Shown: piece after piece, positions 8,324 to 16,778 of the stretch
Numbering within the stretch: the first letter of the stretch is position 1
How the letters are laid out: every line of letters begins with the position of its first letter
DNA from: JBKQVT01 sp963727245
GTDB lineage: Bacteria > Planctomycetota > Planctomycetia > Pirellulales > Thermoguttaceae
Length of the DNA: 64,000 nt
Assembly (NCBI GenBank): GCA_963727245.1
Contig: CAVSFO010000011.1
Location: forward strand, 124,001-188,000
Direction of reading: 5' to 3'
The notes under the pieces: generated by a model
What the model was told of the DNA's origin: nothing
The model's input: the letters and a program-made list of their open reading frames with translations, nothing else
The model's database searches: none
Program-made: the position numbers and the translations under genes

Positions 8324-9370
8324 TTAAAAAATCAACATCGCATCGCCGTAGCTGTAGAAACGGTACTGCTGCCGGATCGCCTCTTCGTAGGCGCGGCGGA
8401 CCAGCTCGTCGCCGCCGAAGGTCCGCACCAACACCAGCAGCGTCGTCCGCGGCAAATGAAAATTCGTCAACAGGGCATCGACGGCGGCAAACCGGTAGGG
8501 CGGATGGATGAACAACTCGGTATTGCCGCTGAAGGGGCGGAGCGTGCCGCCGGCGGCGGCGGTCTCCAGGAGCCGGACGGACGTGGTCCCGACGGCCACC
8601 ACGCGTCCGCCCTGCCGCCGGCAGGCCAGGATCGTCTCGACGGCCTCGGGCCCGATGGTTCCCCATTCGGCATCCAGCATGTGCTCGGCCAGCGACGGCT
8701 CGGTGATGGGCCGAAACGTGCCCGGCCCCACGTGCAGCGTCAGCCGGGCCAGCGCAATCCCCTGCTCCTGCAGCCGCGCCAGCAGCAGCTCGGTGAAGTG
8801 CAATCCGGCGGTCGGGGCTGCCACCGCTCCAGGGCAGCGGGCGTAGACCGTCTGGTAATGTTGCCGATCGGCCTCGACCATCTCGCCCTTGCGGATGTAG
8901 GGGGGCAGCGGCACCCGGCCGATTCGCTCCAGCAGGGCCGGCGGCCCGTCCGCCGTGTCGGGCCGGGCGATCCAACTGCCGTCGGGTTGCTTGGCTGCAA
9001 GCTGCAACGCCACGTCGTCGCGGCCATCGAGGCCCAGCAGCACGATCGTTTCGCCGGGACTCAGCTTTCCCCGGGCCTTGCAGAGGATTCGCCATCGCCC
9101 CTCAGGGTCGGACTGCAAGAACAGCCCCTCCCAATGCCCCCCGGTCCGCAGCCGCCGCCCCACCAGCCGGGCCGGAATCACCCGCGTCTCGTTCAGGACC
9201 AGGCAATCGCCGGCCTGGAGCAATTCGGGCAGGTCGCGGATATGATGGTGAGAAAGGGATTGCCCGGCGCGACGGACCACCAGCAGCCGCGCATCGGCCC
9301 GCGACACCAGCGGCGACTGGGCAATCAGCTCGCGCGGCAGCTCGTAATCGTATTGATCCAACTCGCCCAT
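8324..9370 (-). CDS. queA: S-adenosylmethionine:tRNA ribosyltransferase-isomerase (QueA)
   Basis: 348 residues from the ATG at 9370; the upstream in-frame extension has no family match. QueA transfers the ribosyl group of SAM to 7-aminomethyl-7-deazaguanine in tRNA, making epoxyqueuosine. Family hallmarks are YDYELPRELIAQSP at the start, LVLNETRVIPARL, PPYIRKGE, QTVYA, TAGLHFTELLL, LHVGPGTF, VGTTSVRLLE, and the C-terminal NFHLPRTTLLVLV and YRFYSYGDAMLI. It is complete and at the family's usual length. No other queuosine gene is in the window. Confidence 0.96.
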   Translation of the reverse strand: MGELDQYDYELPRELIAQSPLVSRADARLLVVRRAGQSLSHHHIRDLPELLQAGDCLVLNETRVIPARLVGRRLRTGGHWEGLFLQSDPEGRWRILCKARGKLSPGETIVLLGLDGRDDVALQLAAKQPDGSWIARPDTADGPPALLERIGRVPLPPYIRKGEMVEADRQHYQTVYARCPGAVAAPTAGLHFTELLLARLQEQGIALARLTLHVGPGTFRPITEPSLAEHMLDAEWGTIGPEAVETILACRRQGGRVVAVGTTSVRLLETAAAGGTLRPFSGNTELFIHPPYRFAAVDALLTNFHLPRTTLLVLVRTFGGDELVRRAYEEAIRQQYRFYSYGDAMLIF

Positions 9371-9492
9371 GGCGTAAGAGGTTTTGATTTTGCGGCCTTG
9401 TGGAGACGATGGTGCTGAACAAAGAGTGAGTATAAGCCCGGGGCGTTGCGTGGGGCAGGGGGCGATGCCGGGAAGGCCGAACGGCGCCTGTG

Positions 9493-9528
9493 TTGACTTG
9501 CGACCCAAAAAGTGGTACATTTGTACCA
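9493..9528 (+). promoter_or_regulatory. Promoter with overlapping palindromic operator, HTH-NTase gene
   Basis: TTGACT (9493-9498), a 17-bp spacer and TACATT (9516-9521) form a plausible sigma-70 promoter. The palindrome TGGTACATTTGTACCA (9513-9528; 7-bp arms, 2-bp centre) covers the -10 box. Transcription would begin about 9528, only a few bases before the ATG at 9532, giving an almost leaderless mRNA. The likely binder is the HTH protein itself. Confidence 0.65.
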
Positions 9529-9531
9529 GTT

Positions 9532-10182
9532 ATGAGTACACCGTCTCAGGCCCGTCCGCTGTCCGAAACCCTCTTCAGCAGGAACCGCAGGGCGATCCTG
9601 GGCCTCCTCTACGGCCATCCGGATCAACAATTCTATTTCCGGCAGGTGGTGCGGGCGTCGGGAGGCGGCCACGGAGCCATTCAGCGGGAACTGAAGCACC
9701 TGACCGAGGCGGGGATTATTCGCCGCGACGTTCGCCACGGCCAAGTCTATTTTCAGGCCAGCCCGGAATGCCCGATCTTCGCGGAACTCCAAGCGATCAT
9801 CGTCAAGACGGCGGGCGTGGCCGACGTATTGAAAAGGGCCTTGGCGCCCTTGGCCGCCCGGATCCGGGTTGCGTTCATTTACGGCTCGATGGCCCTCGGC
9901 CGCCAAAGGTCCGGCAGCGACGTGGACGTCCTCGTCGTCGGGGAGGCCGGCTTTCGTGAAGTTGTGGCCGTCTTGGCCGAATCCCAAGCGCAAGTCGGCC
10001 GCGAAATCAACCCGACGGTCTATCCACAGCAAGAGTTTTGCACCAAGCTATCGGCTGGGCATCACTTCCTCGGCAATGTGCTCCAGCAGGAAAAGATCTT
10101 TCTGATCGGGGATCAACGTGACCTTGAGAGATTGGCTGGGCAGCGGCTGGCTGATCCCGATTTGCTGCCACCAGGGGCGTAG
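9532..10182 (+). CDS. HTH regulator fused to a MNT-type nucleotidyltransferase
   Basis: 216 residues. Residues 10-85 form a winged helix (FYFRQVVRASGGGHGAIQRELKHLTEAGII, wing RRDVRHGQVYFQ). Residues 95-180 form a minimal nucleotidyltransferase with VAFIYGSMALGRQRSGSDVDVLVV, giving the GS...DxD motif. Fusions of this type are usually autoregulators; MNT domains also serve as antitoxins to HEPN toxins, but no HEPN gene is adjacent. Eight bases downstream starts a glycosyltransferase, possibly in the same transcript. The start at 9532 excludes 14 upstream residues that would lie over the promoter. Confidence 0.75.
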   Translation: MSTPSQARPLSETLFSRNRRAILGLLYGHPDQQFYFRQVVRASGGGHGAIQRELKHLTEAGIIRRDVRHGQVYFQASPECPIFAELQAIIVKTAGVADVLKRALAPLAARIRVAFIYGSMALGRQRSGSDVDVLVVGEAGFREVVAVLAESQAQVGREINPTVYPQQEFCTKLSAGHHFLGNVLQQEKIFLIGDQRDLERLAGQRLADPDLLPPGA

Positions 10183-10190
10183 TATCGCAA

Positions 10191-11317
10191 ATGCAAGAGC
10201 GAGAAATTGCCCTCATTATCACCGATCTGGCGCTGGGCGGAGCCGAACGGTGCCTGACTGAACTGGCCACCCGGCTGGACCCCGGACGGTTTCGTCCGGT
10301 CGTGTACTGCCTGGCGGCGCCGCCCCCGCCGGGCGAAGACTCGCTCCTCAAGGCCCTGGAAACGGCCGGCATCGCCGTCCATTGCCTGGGCGGGGCCCGC
10401 GCCTGGCACTTCCCGGCCATCGTGCGTCGCCTCGAACAACTGCTCCGGGTGCAAAGCCCGCAGCTAGCGCAGACGATGCTTTTTCACGCCAATATCGTGG
10501 GCCGAATCGCCGCACGCCGGGCGGGGGTGCCCAAGGTCGTCTGCGGCATCCGCGTTGCCCAGCGGCGCCCGCGCCGGCGGCTGTGGTTGGATCGATGGAC
10601 GGACGGGCGGGTGGACCGGCATGTCTGCGTTAGCCGCGCCGTGGCCGAGTTTGCCGCAGGCGAGGCCCGATTGCCGGCCGAGAAGCTGGTCGTGATCCCC
10701 AACGGCGTGGACCTGGCGAGGTTTCCGGCCGGCTGCGCGCCGCTGGTGCGAACCTCCCGATGGTCCCGGCCGGCCGCCAGGTTGTTACCTACGTCGGCCG
10801 GCTGGACCGGCAAAAGGGGCTCAGTTGGCTGCTGGACACCGCGGCGGTCTGGCTCCCTCAGCTCCCGCTTTGCGACCTGCTCCTGGTGGGTAAAGGTCCC
10901 GAGCGGAGTTCCTTGGAGGCCCAGTGCCGCCGGTTGGGGCTCTCCGGCCGGGTGCATTTCGCCGGTTGGCGGCCGGATATCGCCGAAATCCTCACCGGCA
11001 GCCGGCTGCTGGTGCTGCCGTCGGCCTGGGAAGGCATGCCCAACGTGGTGCTGGAGGCGATGGCCGCCCGGCTGCCGGTGGTGGCCACAGACGCCGAAGG
11101 GGTGCGGGAATTGCTGGGGCCGGCGGCCGCCGCCCAAATCGTGCCCTTCGGCCAGACCGCGGCACTGGCCGAGAAGGTGGCTCGGTTCGTCAAGGATGCC
11201 GCGCTGGCGGCAGACATCGCCGCGCAGAACCGCCGCCGGGTCGAAGAAAACTTCTCGCTGGCTGCCATGGTCGCCGCCTATCAAGACCTCTGGGACTCTC
11301 TTCTGACAGGCGGCTGA
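10191..11317 (+). CDS. GT4-family glycosyltransferase, one frameshift
   Basis: A GT-B fold enzyme of about 375 residues after repair. The N-terminal half starts IALIITDLALGGAERCLTELA, the usual GGAE acceptor-side motif, and ends at VVIPNGVDLARFPAG. The frame then breaks near 10728-10735 and resumes as VVTYVGRLDRQKG, with LLLVGKGPE and the donor-site signature SAWEGMPNVVLEAMA (E-x7-E) before VVATDAEGVRELL. It probably transfers a sugar to a lipid or polysaccharide at the inner face of the membrane; donor and acceptor cannot be told. It may share a transcript with the HTH-nucleotidyltransferase 8 bases upstream. Confidence 0.88.
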
Positions 11318-11437
11318 CGCGGCGGGGGAAAAATTTTCCGGCACTTACGACGCCGCCCGTCGTTGGAAGTTCCGTATTGGCCGACAGCTAGAGCGACAGC
11401 CGGCGACGGAGCGGAAAACGGGCGGGAAAAAATCGCC

Positions 11438-11500
11438 TTGACCGGACGGGGAAAGGGGATATTCTTGGGGTCTTGTGGGTTGCAGTGGGGAACTGTGGGG
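11438..11500 (+). promoter_or_regulatory. mraZ promoter and MraZ operator (four TGGG boxes)
   Basis: TTGACC (11438-11443), 16-bp spacer and TATTCT (11460-11465) make a promoter. Four TGGG boxes follow immediately, starting at 11466, 11476, 11486 and 11496, exactly 10 bp apart and so on one face of the helix. MraZ is known to bind direct TGGGN repeats with this spacing in Escherichia coli and mycoplasmas. The array covers the expected transcription start and ends 28 bp before the mraZ ATG. Confidence 0.88.
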
Positions 11501-11528
11501 ATTCATTCCGCGGCGGGGCGAGTCGGTC

Positions 11529-11981
11529 ATGCTCGTGACGGGAAACTTCACTCGCTGGCTGGACGACAAGTTGCGATTGGCCATTCCCAAGCCCCTCCGC
11601 GATGCCATGGACTGTCCGAAAGGGGCCAAATTGTTTGTCGCCCCGGAGACGGACGGCTCGCTGGCCATCTATTCGGAGGAGGCCTTCGCCCGCTGGGCGG
11701 AGCGGTTGGGCCGGGTGTCGCCCACGCGGCAAGACGTTCGCGCCTTTACGCGGCTGTTCTATGCCCAAGCGCAGCAGGCCGACATCGACGGGCAAGGCCG
11801 CATCCGCATTCCGCCCGAGCTGGCCCAATTGGCCAAGCTGGAGAAGGAAGTGGTGCTCTTGGGGGTTTACGATCACTTGGAGGTTTGGGCTGCCCCGCAG
11901 TGGCGGGCCTACGTGGCGGAGAAGCAAGCCCATTATGACGAAATCGCCGAAACCACGTTCGGCCCCGGACCGGGACAATAG
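11529..11981 (+). CDS. mraZ: Transcriptional regulator MraZ
   Basis: 150 residues from the ATG at 11529, starting MLVTGNFTRWLDDKLRLAIPKPLRD. Two AbrB-like half-domains are visible, each with the D-x-x-x-R-x-x-IP signature: LDDKLRLAIP (about residue 10) and DIDGQGRIRIPPEL (about 85). MraZ forms a ring-shaped oligomer and controls its own division/cell-wall operon. A four-box MraZ operator lies just upstream. Unusually, the next gene is not rsmH; a strong terminator and three accessory genes intervene, so here MraZ may control mainly itself. Confidence 0.95.
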   Translation: MLVTGNFTRWLDDKLRLAIPKPLRDAMDCPKGAKLFVAPETDGSLAIYSEEAFARWAERLGRVSPTRQDVRAFTRLFYAQAQQADIDGQGRIRIPPELAQLAKLEKEVVLLGVYDHLEVWAAPQWRAYVAEKQAHYDEIAETTFGPGPGQ

Positions 11982-12178
11982 CACAAGGTCGGAAAGGGTT
12001 TGTCCACGAGCTGTTCGCCGTGCGCGAGAACGGGTGACGCCGGGCCCAGGCCACCGTCTGGCGACACTCTCCTGCCGCTCTCAGCCAGCGGCGGGTTCTC
12101 GCGGGTACGGGAGGAGGGACCCTGCTCGGCCGCGAACCGCGGGAGGCATCGTCGCACTAGGGTCGATGAGCGGACCGC

Positions 12179-12228
12179 AAGCACCCACCTCGACAGGCGC
12201 ACGGATGTGCCCGAGGTGGGTGCTTTTT
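12179..12228 (+). terminator. Rho-independent terminator after mraZ
   Basis: A perfect 14-bp stem, AAGCACCCACCTCG (12179-12192) with CGAGGTGGGTGCTT (12212-12225), followed by a short T run to 12228. It ends the mraZ transcript about 200 bp after the stop and isolates mraZ from the genes that follow. Confidence 0.85.
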
Positions 12229-12240
12229 CATACACGAGCG

Positions 12241-12516
12241 CTAGCCGCCCTTGCACCTAGCGTGCTCGGTGACCGCTTCGGCGGACTTGTCCGACTCCAG
12301 GTATAGCGTGTCGGGGCAAATGTCCTGCTCGTGCGGCCAGACCACGGTTCCACCTTCGACCCGCGCCTGCCGGAAGTAGGCCTCCTCCTGTAGCTCACGG
12401 AACACGCCGAACTCGAGCAGAGGCCGGCAGTCGAAGACGCCTTTTTCTCCGCTGGTGAAGGTGAGGAGCAATCGGTGCCCCGATGCCGGTTGCACCCGGC
12501 TGACTCTCGGATTCAT
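12241..12516 (-). CDS. DUF2442 protein
   Basis: 91 residues: VQPASGHRLLLTFTSGEKGVFDCRPLL, GVFRELQEEAYFRQARV, GGTVVWPHEQDICPDTLY. The run from a beta-strand start to WPHEQDICPDTLY is the hallmark of DUF2442. It lies 3 bases after the DUF4160 gene on the same strand. These two families are often encoded side by side and have been considered as possible toxin-antitoxin partners; function is unproven. Confidence 0.85.
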   Translation of the reverse strand: MNPRVSRVQPASGHRLLLTFTSGEKGVFDCRPLLEFGVFRELQEEAYFRQARVEGGTVVWPHEQDICPDTLYLESDKSAEAVTEHARCKGG

Positions 12517-12519
12517 GGG

Positions 12520-12789
12520 TCACCTCAACGGTTCGATCCTGTAGGGTTGCTGGCCGCTGGCCGCAAGCTCCCAGTCTGCCGCCAACTCGTCCTTGTGGAT
12601 TTCCATCCATGCCAGCAGCAGCCGCATTTTTGCCGGTGGAAGCCGCCCTTCGAGCACCTTCCCGTCGGTTATCGAGACGACGGCCTCCTGCTCCTGGTAC
12701 TTGGCGTGGATGTGCGCCCTCTTGTGCTGCTTGTTGTCCAGGAAGTAGAGCGACACGATGATGCCGTAGAACATCGAAATCACGGGCAT
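12520..12789 (-). CDS. DUF4160 protein
   Basis: 89 residues: MPVISMFYGIIVSLYFLDNKQHKRAHIHAKYQEQEA, then GKVLEGRLPPAKMRLLLAWMEIHKDELAADWELA. The FYGI, HxPPHIHA-like (HKRAHIHAKY) and WxxxHxxEL-like (WMEIHKDELAADW) motifs identify DUF4160. First gene of a two-gene minus-strand unit with DUF2442. The two small genes sit between mraZ and rsmH, which are normally adjacent, so they probably arrived as an inserted module. Confidence 0.85.
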   Translation of the reverse strand: MPVISMFYGIIVSLYFLDNKQHKRAHIHAKYQEQEAVVSITDGKVLEGRLPPAKMRLLLAWMEIHKDELAADWELAASGQQPYRIEPLR

Positions 12790-13205
12790 ACTTGATTTCT
12801 CCCCGTTCGGGCCAGCGACATCAGCGCGGCTGAGGCTTGACGCCTTCGGCGGCTATCCAACGCACGCTTCAGTATAAGCAATCCGGGGGAGACCGGCAAC
12901 TCAGGGCGTTTCCCTTGCATGGCCGGGCCCAGGGCTCCGGCGGACGCATCGACCTGCCAGCAATTATTCCCGACGGCTCGCTTTTGTTGACCGAACTGAA
13001 GCCCCCCGCACCGGGCGTGCCGCCCTGTTTCAGCCGCGAATCTGCTCGGTGGCACTATCTGCGCCGGGCTCCTCTTGACAGGTGACAGGGACGTAATATG
13101 CTGACGGTTCCCGAGGGGGACGGCCCAGCCTGCGTATGGAGCGATGGGACGTGCCCGCGATAGGCGCGCCGAGACTCCTGCATCGCGTTCGATTGAGGGG
13201 GAAAC
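12790..13205. other. Intergenic region, no gene seen
   Basis: 416 bases between the divergent DUF4160 and nuclease genes. It must hold both promoters, but I cannot place them with confidence. Frames crossing it have no family resemblance. Confidence 0.4.
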
Positions 13206-13982
13206 ATGAAGCGGTACACGAAAGCCGACGTTTCGGAACAAAAGCTGGAGGATCTCGTGCGGCAGCACGCCGACATGATCGAGGAGGGCCTCGTGTACGT
13301 GGACCACCAGAAGCAAACCGCAGGTGGCCGGCTCGATGTCCTGCTGGTGGATAGCGGAAAGTCACTCGTCGTCGCGGAACTCAAGGTCCTCCAGGACGAT
13401 GGGATGCTTTTGCAGGGCGTCGATTATTACGACTACGTTACCGCGCATGTCGAAGCCTTTGCCCGGCTGTACCAGAAAGACGGCATTGACCCGACCCAGG
13501 AGGTGCGGCTGTTCCTTATTGCGCCGTCCTTCTCGCAGAACTTGGTGAATCGGTGCAAGTGGATGGACTTACCCATTTCGCTCTTCACATTTCATTGCCT
13601 GAAATTTGAGGGGGATGAAGACGTGGTCCCTGTCTTCGCCGAGCATGCAGTTCCCGCAAAGCTGGAAGCGGTGGAGGGCAAGACGATTGGCGACCACCTG
13701 GAGTACATCACCGACACAAACGTCCGCGCTAAAGCGGCCGCGCTCCTCGACGAGATCAAGGGTTGGAGGCCCGGCAGCATCTCCCTTGACGCGGTCAAAG
13801 ATGCGATCTCGATGAAAGTCAACAATCGAGTTTTCGGGTATTTCCACCCGCGCCGCCAGCACTACATTCTCTCCACGTACAATGACGATGAGGTCTGGAC
13901 CAATTACTCGATCAAGGACGATGACGATCTGGCGAAAGTGAAGCCAATCGCGAGCGATGCCATGGAACGCAGGGCGAAATAA
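13206..13982 (+). CDS. NucS-like PD-(D/E)xK nuclease
   Basis: 258 residues. The N-terminal half matches the NucS/DUF91 nuclease fold: SEQKLEDLVRQHADMIEEGL, the Asp of GGRLDVLLVD (about residue 44), the ExK motif in SLVVAELKVL (about 60), and QGVDYYDYVTAHVEAFARLY. These give the D...ExK metal site of PD-(D/E)xK nucleases. Residues 150-258 are acidic and helical and match nothing I know. NucS cleaves mismatched or branched DNA in archaea and actinobacteria; isolated relatives like this may act in repair or defence. GGGGG lies 7 bases before the start. Confidence 0.68.
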   Translation: MKRYTKADVSEQKLEDLVRQHADMIEEGLVYVDHQKQTAGGRLDVLLVDSGKSLVVAELKVLQDDGMLLQGVDYYDYVTAHVEAFARLYQKDGIDPTQEVRLFLIAPSFSQNLVNRCKWMDLPISLFTFHCLKFEGDEDVVPVFAEHAVPAKLEAVEGKTIGDHLEYITDTNVRAKAAALLDEIKGWRPGSISLDAVKDAISMKVNNRVFGYFHPRRQHYILSTYNDDEVWTNYSIKDDDDLAKVKPIASDAMERRAK

Positions 13983-14325
13983 GCGTCGAACCACGGTATC
14001 GAGCACGACGGACGCCATGGTCGCGGCTCGCTTGGCCCTCCATTCGCCGCAGCGGTCCATCGCCGAACTGAGGCTCCCGTTGTCACACATAAGTCCTTCC
14101 TTGCCGAGGCGCCCCGCCCGGACAAGCGTTTCAATGCTTTACCGCGCGGCTGGCAGCCGGCGGCTGGCCTGGCTCGAAAACGCTGAAACGGCAAAACCCG
14201 CGACAGGGTTTCCGGGCGCTTTTCGCTGTCGCTCGAAGTCCGGCCTGGAACAGCCGGCCAATCCGGGTAGAATGGCCTCGTGGGTACTGTCCTCCTTCTG
14301 TGCGTGACACGTTGCTCTTGCCCCG
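13983..14325. other. Intergenic region before rsmH, no gene seen
   Basis: 343 bases. Nothing with coding character on either strand, and no MraZ-type TGGG array. The rsmH promoter must lie here or in the nuclease gene, since mraZ transcription is terminated at 12228. Confidence 0.4.
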
Positions 14326-15222
14326 ATGACGCCTATGGCCGAATTTGCGTCGGTCCACACCCCGGTCTTGCTGGACCAGGTGCTCCACTGGCTTGCCCCC
14401 CGCGAGGGAGCCGTTGTCGTGGACGGCACCCTGGGCGGCGGGGGCCATTGCCGAGCGCTGGCCCAGCGCGTGGGCCCGAGCGGCCTGGTCATCGCCCTGG
14501 ACCGCGATCCGGCTGCCGTTGCCGCCGCCCGGCGCGAAATGGCGCAACTCCCGGTCAAACCGGTCCAGGCCAACTTCTGCGACCTGCCCGAGGTGCTCGC
14601 CGGACTGGCCATCCAGCAGGTCGATGGCATCGTCCTCGATCTGGGGCTCTCCAGCGACCAATTGGCTGATCCGGAGCGGGGATTCAGCTTCTCCTCCACC
14701 GGGCCGCTCGATCTGCGGTTCGACCCCATGCGTGGCGAGCCGGCCAAGCGGCTAATCAACCGCCTCAGCGCCGAACACCTGGCCGATCTGATCTACTATT
14801 TCGGCGAGGAACGGTACAGCCGCCGGGTCGCCCGGGCCATCGTCGAACAGCGGCGGGAGAAGCCCATCGAAACGGCGGCGGAGCTGGCCGAATTGGTCCG
14901 CCGCTGCGTGCCGCGGTCGCGGCTGGAGCGGATCGACCCGGCCACCCGGACGTTCCAGGCCCTGCGGATCGCGGTGAACGACGAGCTGAAGTCGCTGGAG
15001 ATTGCGTTGCGGCGGTTGCCCGATTGCCTCCGCAGCGGGGCCCGGCTGGCGATCATCAGTTTTCACTCCCTGGAGGATCGCCGGGTGAAGGAGGCTTTTC
15101 GTCAGGACCCGCGGCTGCAAGTGCTTACCAGGAAACCAGTTTGCGCCGAGGCGGCCGAGGTGGATCGGAACCCCGGCGCCCGCAGCGCCAAACTCCGCGT
15201 CGCCGAGCGCCTGGGGCAATGA
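14326..15222 (+). CDS. rsmH: 16S rRNA (cytosine1402-N4)-methyltransferase RsmH
   Basis: 298 residues, the usual length (a second ATG at 14335 is possible). RsmH methylates N4 of C1402 in the decoding centre of 16S rRNA. Motifs: HTPVLLDQVL, SAM-binding VVDGTLGGGGHC, DRDPAAV, DGIVLDLGLSSDQL, GFSF...GPLDLRFDP, TFQALRIAVNDEL, and IISFHSLEDRRVK. It is normally the second gene of the dcw cluster; here none of ftsL, ftsI or murE-G follows, as expected for planctomycetes with a dismantled division cluster. Confidence 0.96.
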   Translation: MTPMAEFASVHTPVLLDQVLHWLAPREGAVVVDGTLGGGGHCRALAQRVGPSGLVIALDRDPAAVAAARREMAQLPVKPVQANFCDLPEVLAGLAIQQVDGIVLDLGLSSDQLADPERGFSFSSTGPLDLRFDPMRGEPAKRLINRLSAEHLADLIYYFGEERYSRRVARAIVEQRREKPIETAAELAELVRRCVPRSRLERIDPATRTFQALRIAVNDELKSLEIALRRLPDCLRSGARLAIISFHSLEDRRVKEAFRQDPRLQVLTRKPVCAEAAEVDRNPGARSAKLRVAERLGQ

Positions 15223-15336
15223 AGCTGCGAAGTGGCCCAAGATGCTATTGAATCGCCCTGCCGGGGACCGGTACTATGTGCGCGACACTCGCCGCAGGGA
15301 TCGCGGCTCTAAGTCCAATGGCAAGGAGGCCTTCGG

Positions 15337-16767
15337 ATGGGCAAGGAAACGAAGATCGGCTTAGCGGTACTCGCGGCCTTATTGATTGCGCTGGGCGTCG
15401 TTGTCTATAAACGGCTTTCCCGGCCGTCGGACGAGACTGCGGTGGCGGCGGCTGAGGCCGGCGAGAGGGCTTCCTCGCCGGCCAATCGCGACACGCCCGG
15501 CGACGACTGGAAATCGACCAACGCCAACGCCACGGTCAGCAAGCCGATGGTGCTCTCGCCCGCCAAGACACCCGGCGGCGCCGCCGCTCGCTCGCCGGAA
15601 GACGTGACGTCGCAATGGATCACGGCGACCGACCCGCCGAAGAAGGGCAGCAGCGGGGACGCGACGGTCGCGTCCGACCTGCCGCCCGGGGGTATTCCGG
15701 GCCCGCCGGCGCCCACGGCCGACGACCATTACACCTCCTCAAGCGATGCGCGGCCAGCCTCGTCGCCGTCGCCGGCCGTGCGGGCAGAGGCCTCGGTCTT
15801 GGCGCCGGCCAAGCAGGCCGCCGATCCGCTGCCGGGTCGCGCCGACCGCTACGCGCCGGCCGCCGCCGCGGCTTCGCCCTTGGCCACCGAGGGCGCCAGT
15901 ACGACGCGGACCGCCGAGCCGCCGCCGAGTTATTCATCGGCATCGCATGATTCCTACTCGGCCGCGTCGCCGCCGCCGGCCTATCCACCAGCCTCGCACG
16001 ATTCCTACGCCACCGCCTCGCCGCCGCCAGCCTATCCCCAGGCCGCCTCGCCGCCGTCGGCCTATTCGCCGCCGACCTACGCGGCCGCCTCGCCGACCTA
16101 CGGGCAGTCCGCCCGCGATTCCTTCCACGCCGCCTCGCCGCCGCCGGCCTATTCGCCGCCCCCGCGCGACTCGTACGCGGCCGCCGCAGCGCCGCCAAGC
16201 TATCCGGACGCCAGGGGAACCTACGGCCGCAGCGCTCCGCCGCCGCTGGGCGATGCCGAGAGTTTCAGCCATGCGGGCGGGACCTACGAGGTGCAGCCGA
16301 ACGACAACTACTGGCTGATTTCCCAGAAGGTGTACGGCAGCGGGGCCTACTTCAAGGCGCTGGCCGAGCACAACCGCGGCAAGGTCCCCGAGCGCGACAA
16401 GCTGCGAGTGGGCGACAGCATCTCGACCCCCACGATCGCGCAACTGGAGCAGACCTATCCCGAGTTGTGCCCCAAGCCCAGCCGCCGCGAGACCGTGCGG
16501 AACCGCGCCACGCTGGCCAGTTCGCACGGCGGCTACGGCGGCGGCCGGACCTACGAGGTCCAGGAGGGCGACACGCTGTTCGACATCGCGCGGAACGAAC
16601 TTGGCAAGGCGACGCGGTGGGCGGAAATCTACCAACTGAACCGCGACGCCCTGGGCAAGGATTTCGATTACCTCACGCCCGGGATGCAGTTGACCTTGCC
16701 GCCGAAAGACGCCCCCGCCTCGCCCGACAAGACCACGCGGCGGCCCGGCCCGGTGTACGATCGCTGA
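15337..16767 (+). CDS. Membrane-anchored, Pro-rich, double-LysM protein
   Basis: 476 residues. Residues 5-24 form one membrane helix (IGLAVLAALLIALGVVVYKRL). Residues 35-310 are Ala/Pro/Ser-rich and include tandem copies of (S/A)ASPPPAYP and HDSY, probably an extended wall-spanning stalk. Two LysM domains follow: GGTYEVQPNDNYWLIS (about 312-372) and GRTYEVQEGDTLFDIA (about 404-456). LysM binds N-acetylglucosamine polymers, so the protein could tether the inner membrane to peptidoglycan. It occupies the place where ftsL follows rsmH in other bacteria, which hints at an envelope role. AAGGAGG lies 10 bases upstream. Confidence 0.85.
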   Translation: MGKETKIGLAVLAALLIALGVVVYKRLSRPSDETAVAAAEAGERASSPANRDTPGDDWKSTNANATVSKPMVLSPAKTPGGAAARSPEDVTSQWITATDPPKKGSSGDATVASDLPPGGIPGPPAPTADDHYTSSSDARPASSPSPAVRAEASVLAPAKQAADPLPGRADRYAPAAAAASPLATEGASTTRTAEPPPSYSSASHDSYSAASPPPAYPPASHDSYATASPPPAYPQAASPPSAYSPPTYAAASPTYGQSARDSFHAASPPPAYSPPPRDSYAAAAAPPSYPDARGTYGRSAPPPLGDAESFSHAGGTYEVQPNDNYWLISQKVYGSGAYFKALAEHNRGKVPERDKLRVGDSISTPTIAQLEQTYPELCPKPSRRETVRNRATLASSHGGYGGGRTYEVQEGDTLFDIARNELGKATRWAEIYQLNRDALGKDFDYLTPGMQLTLPPKDAPASPDKTTRRPGPVYDR

Positions 16768-16778
16768 GCCGGCGCGAG

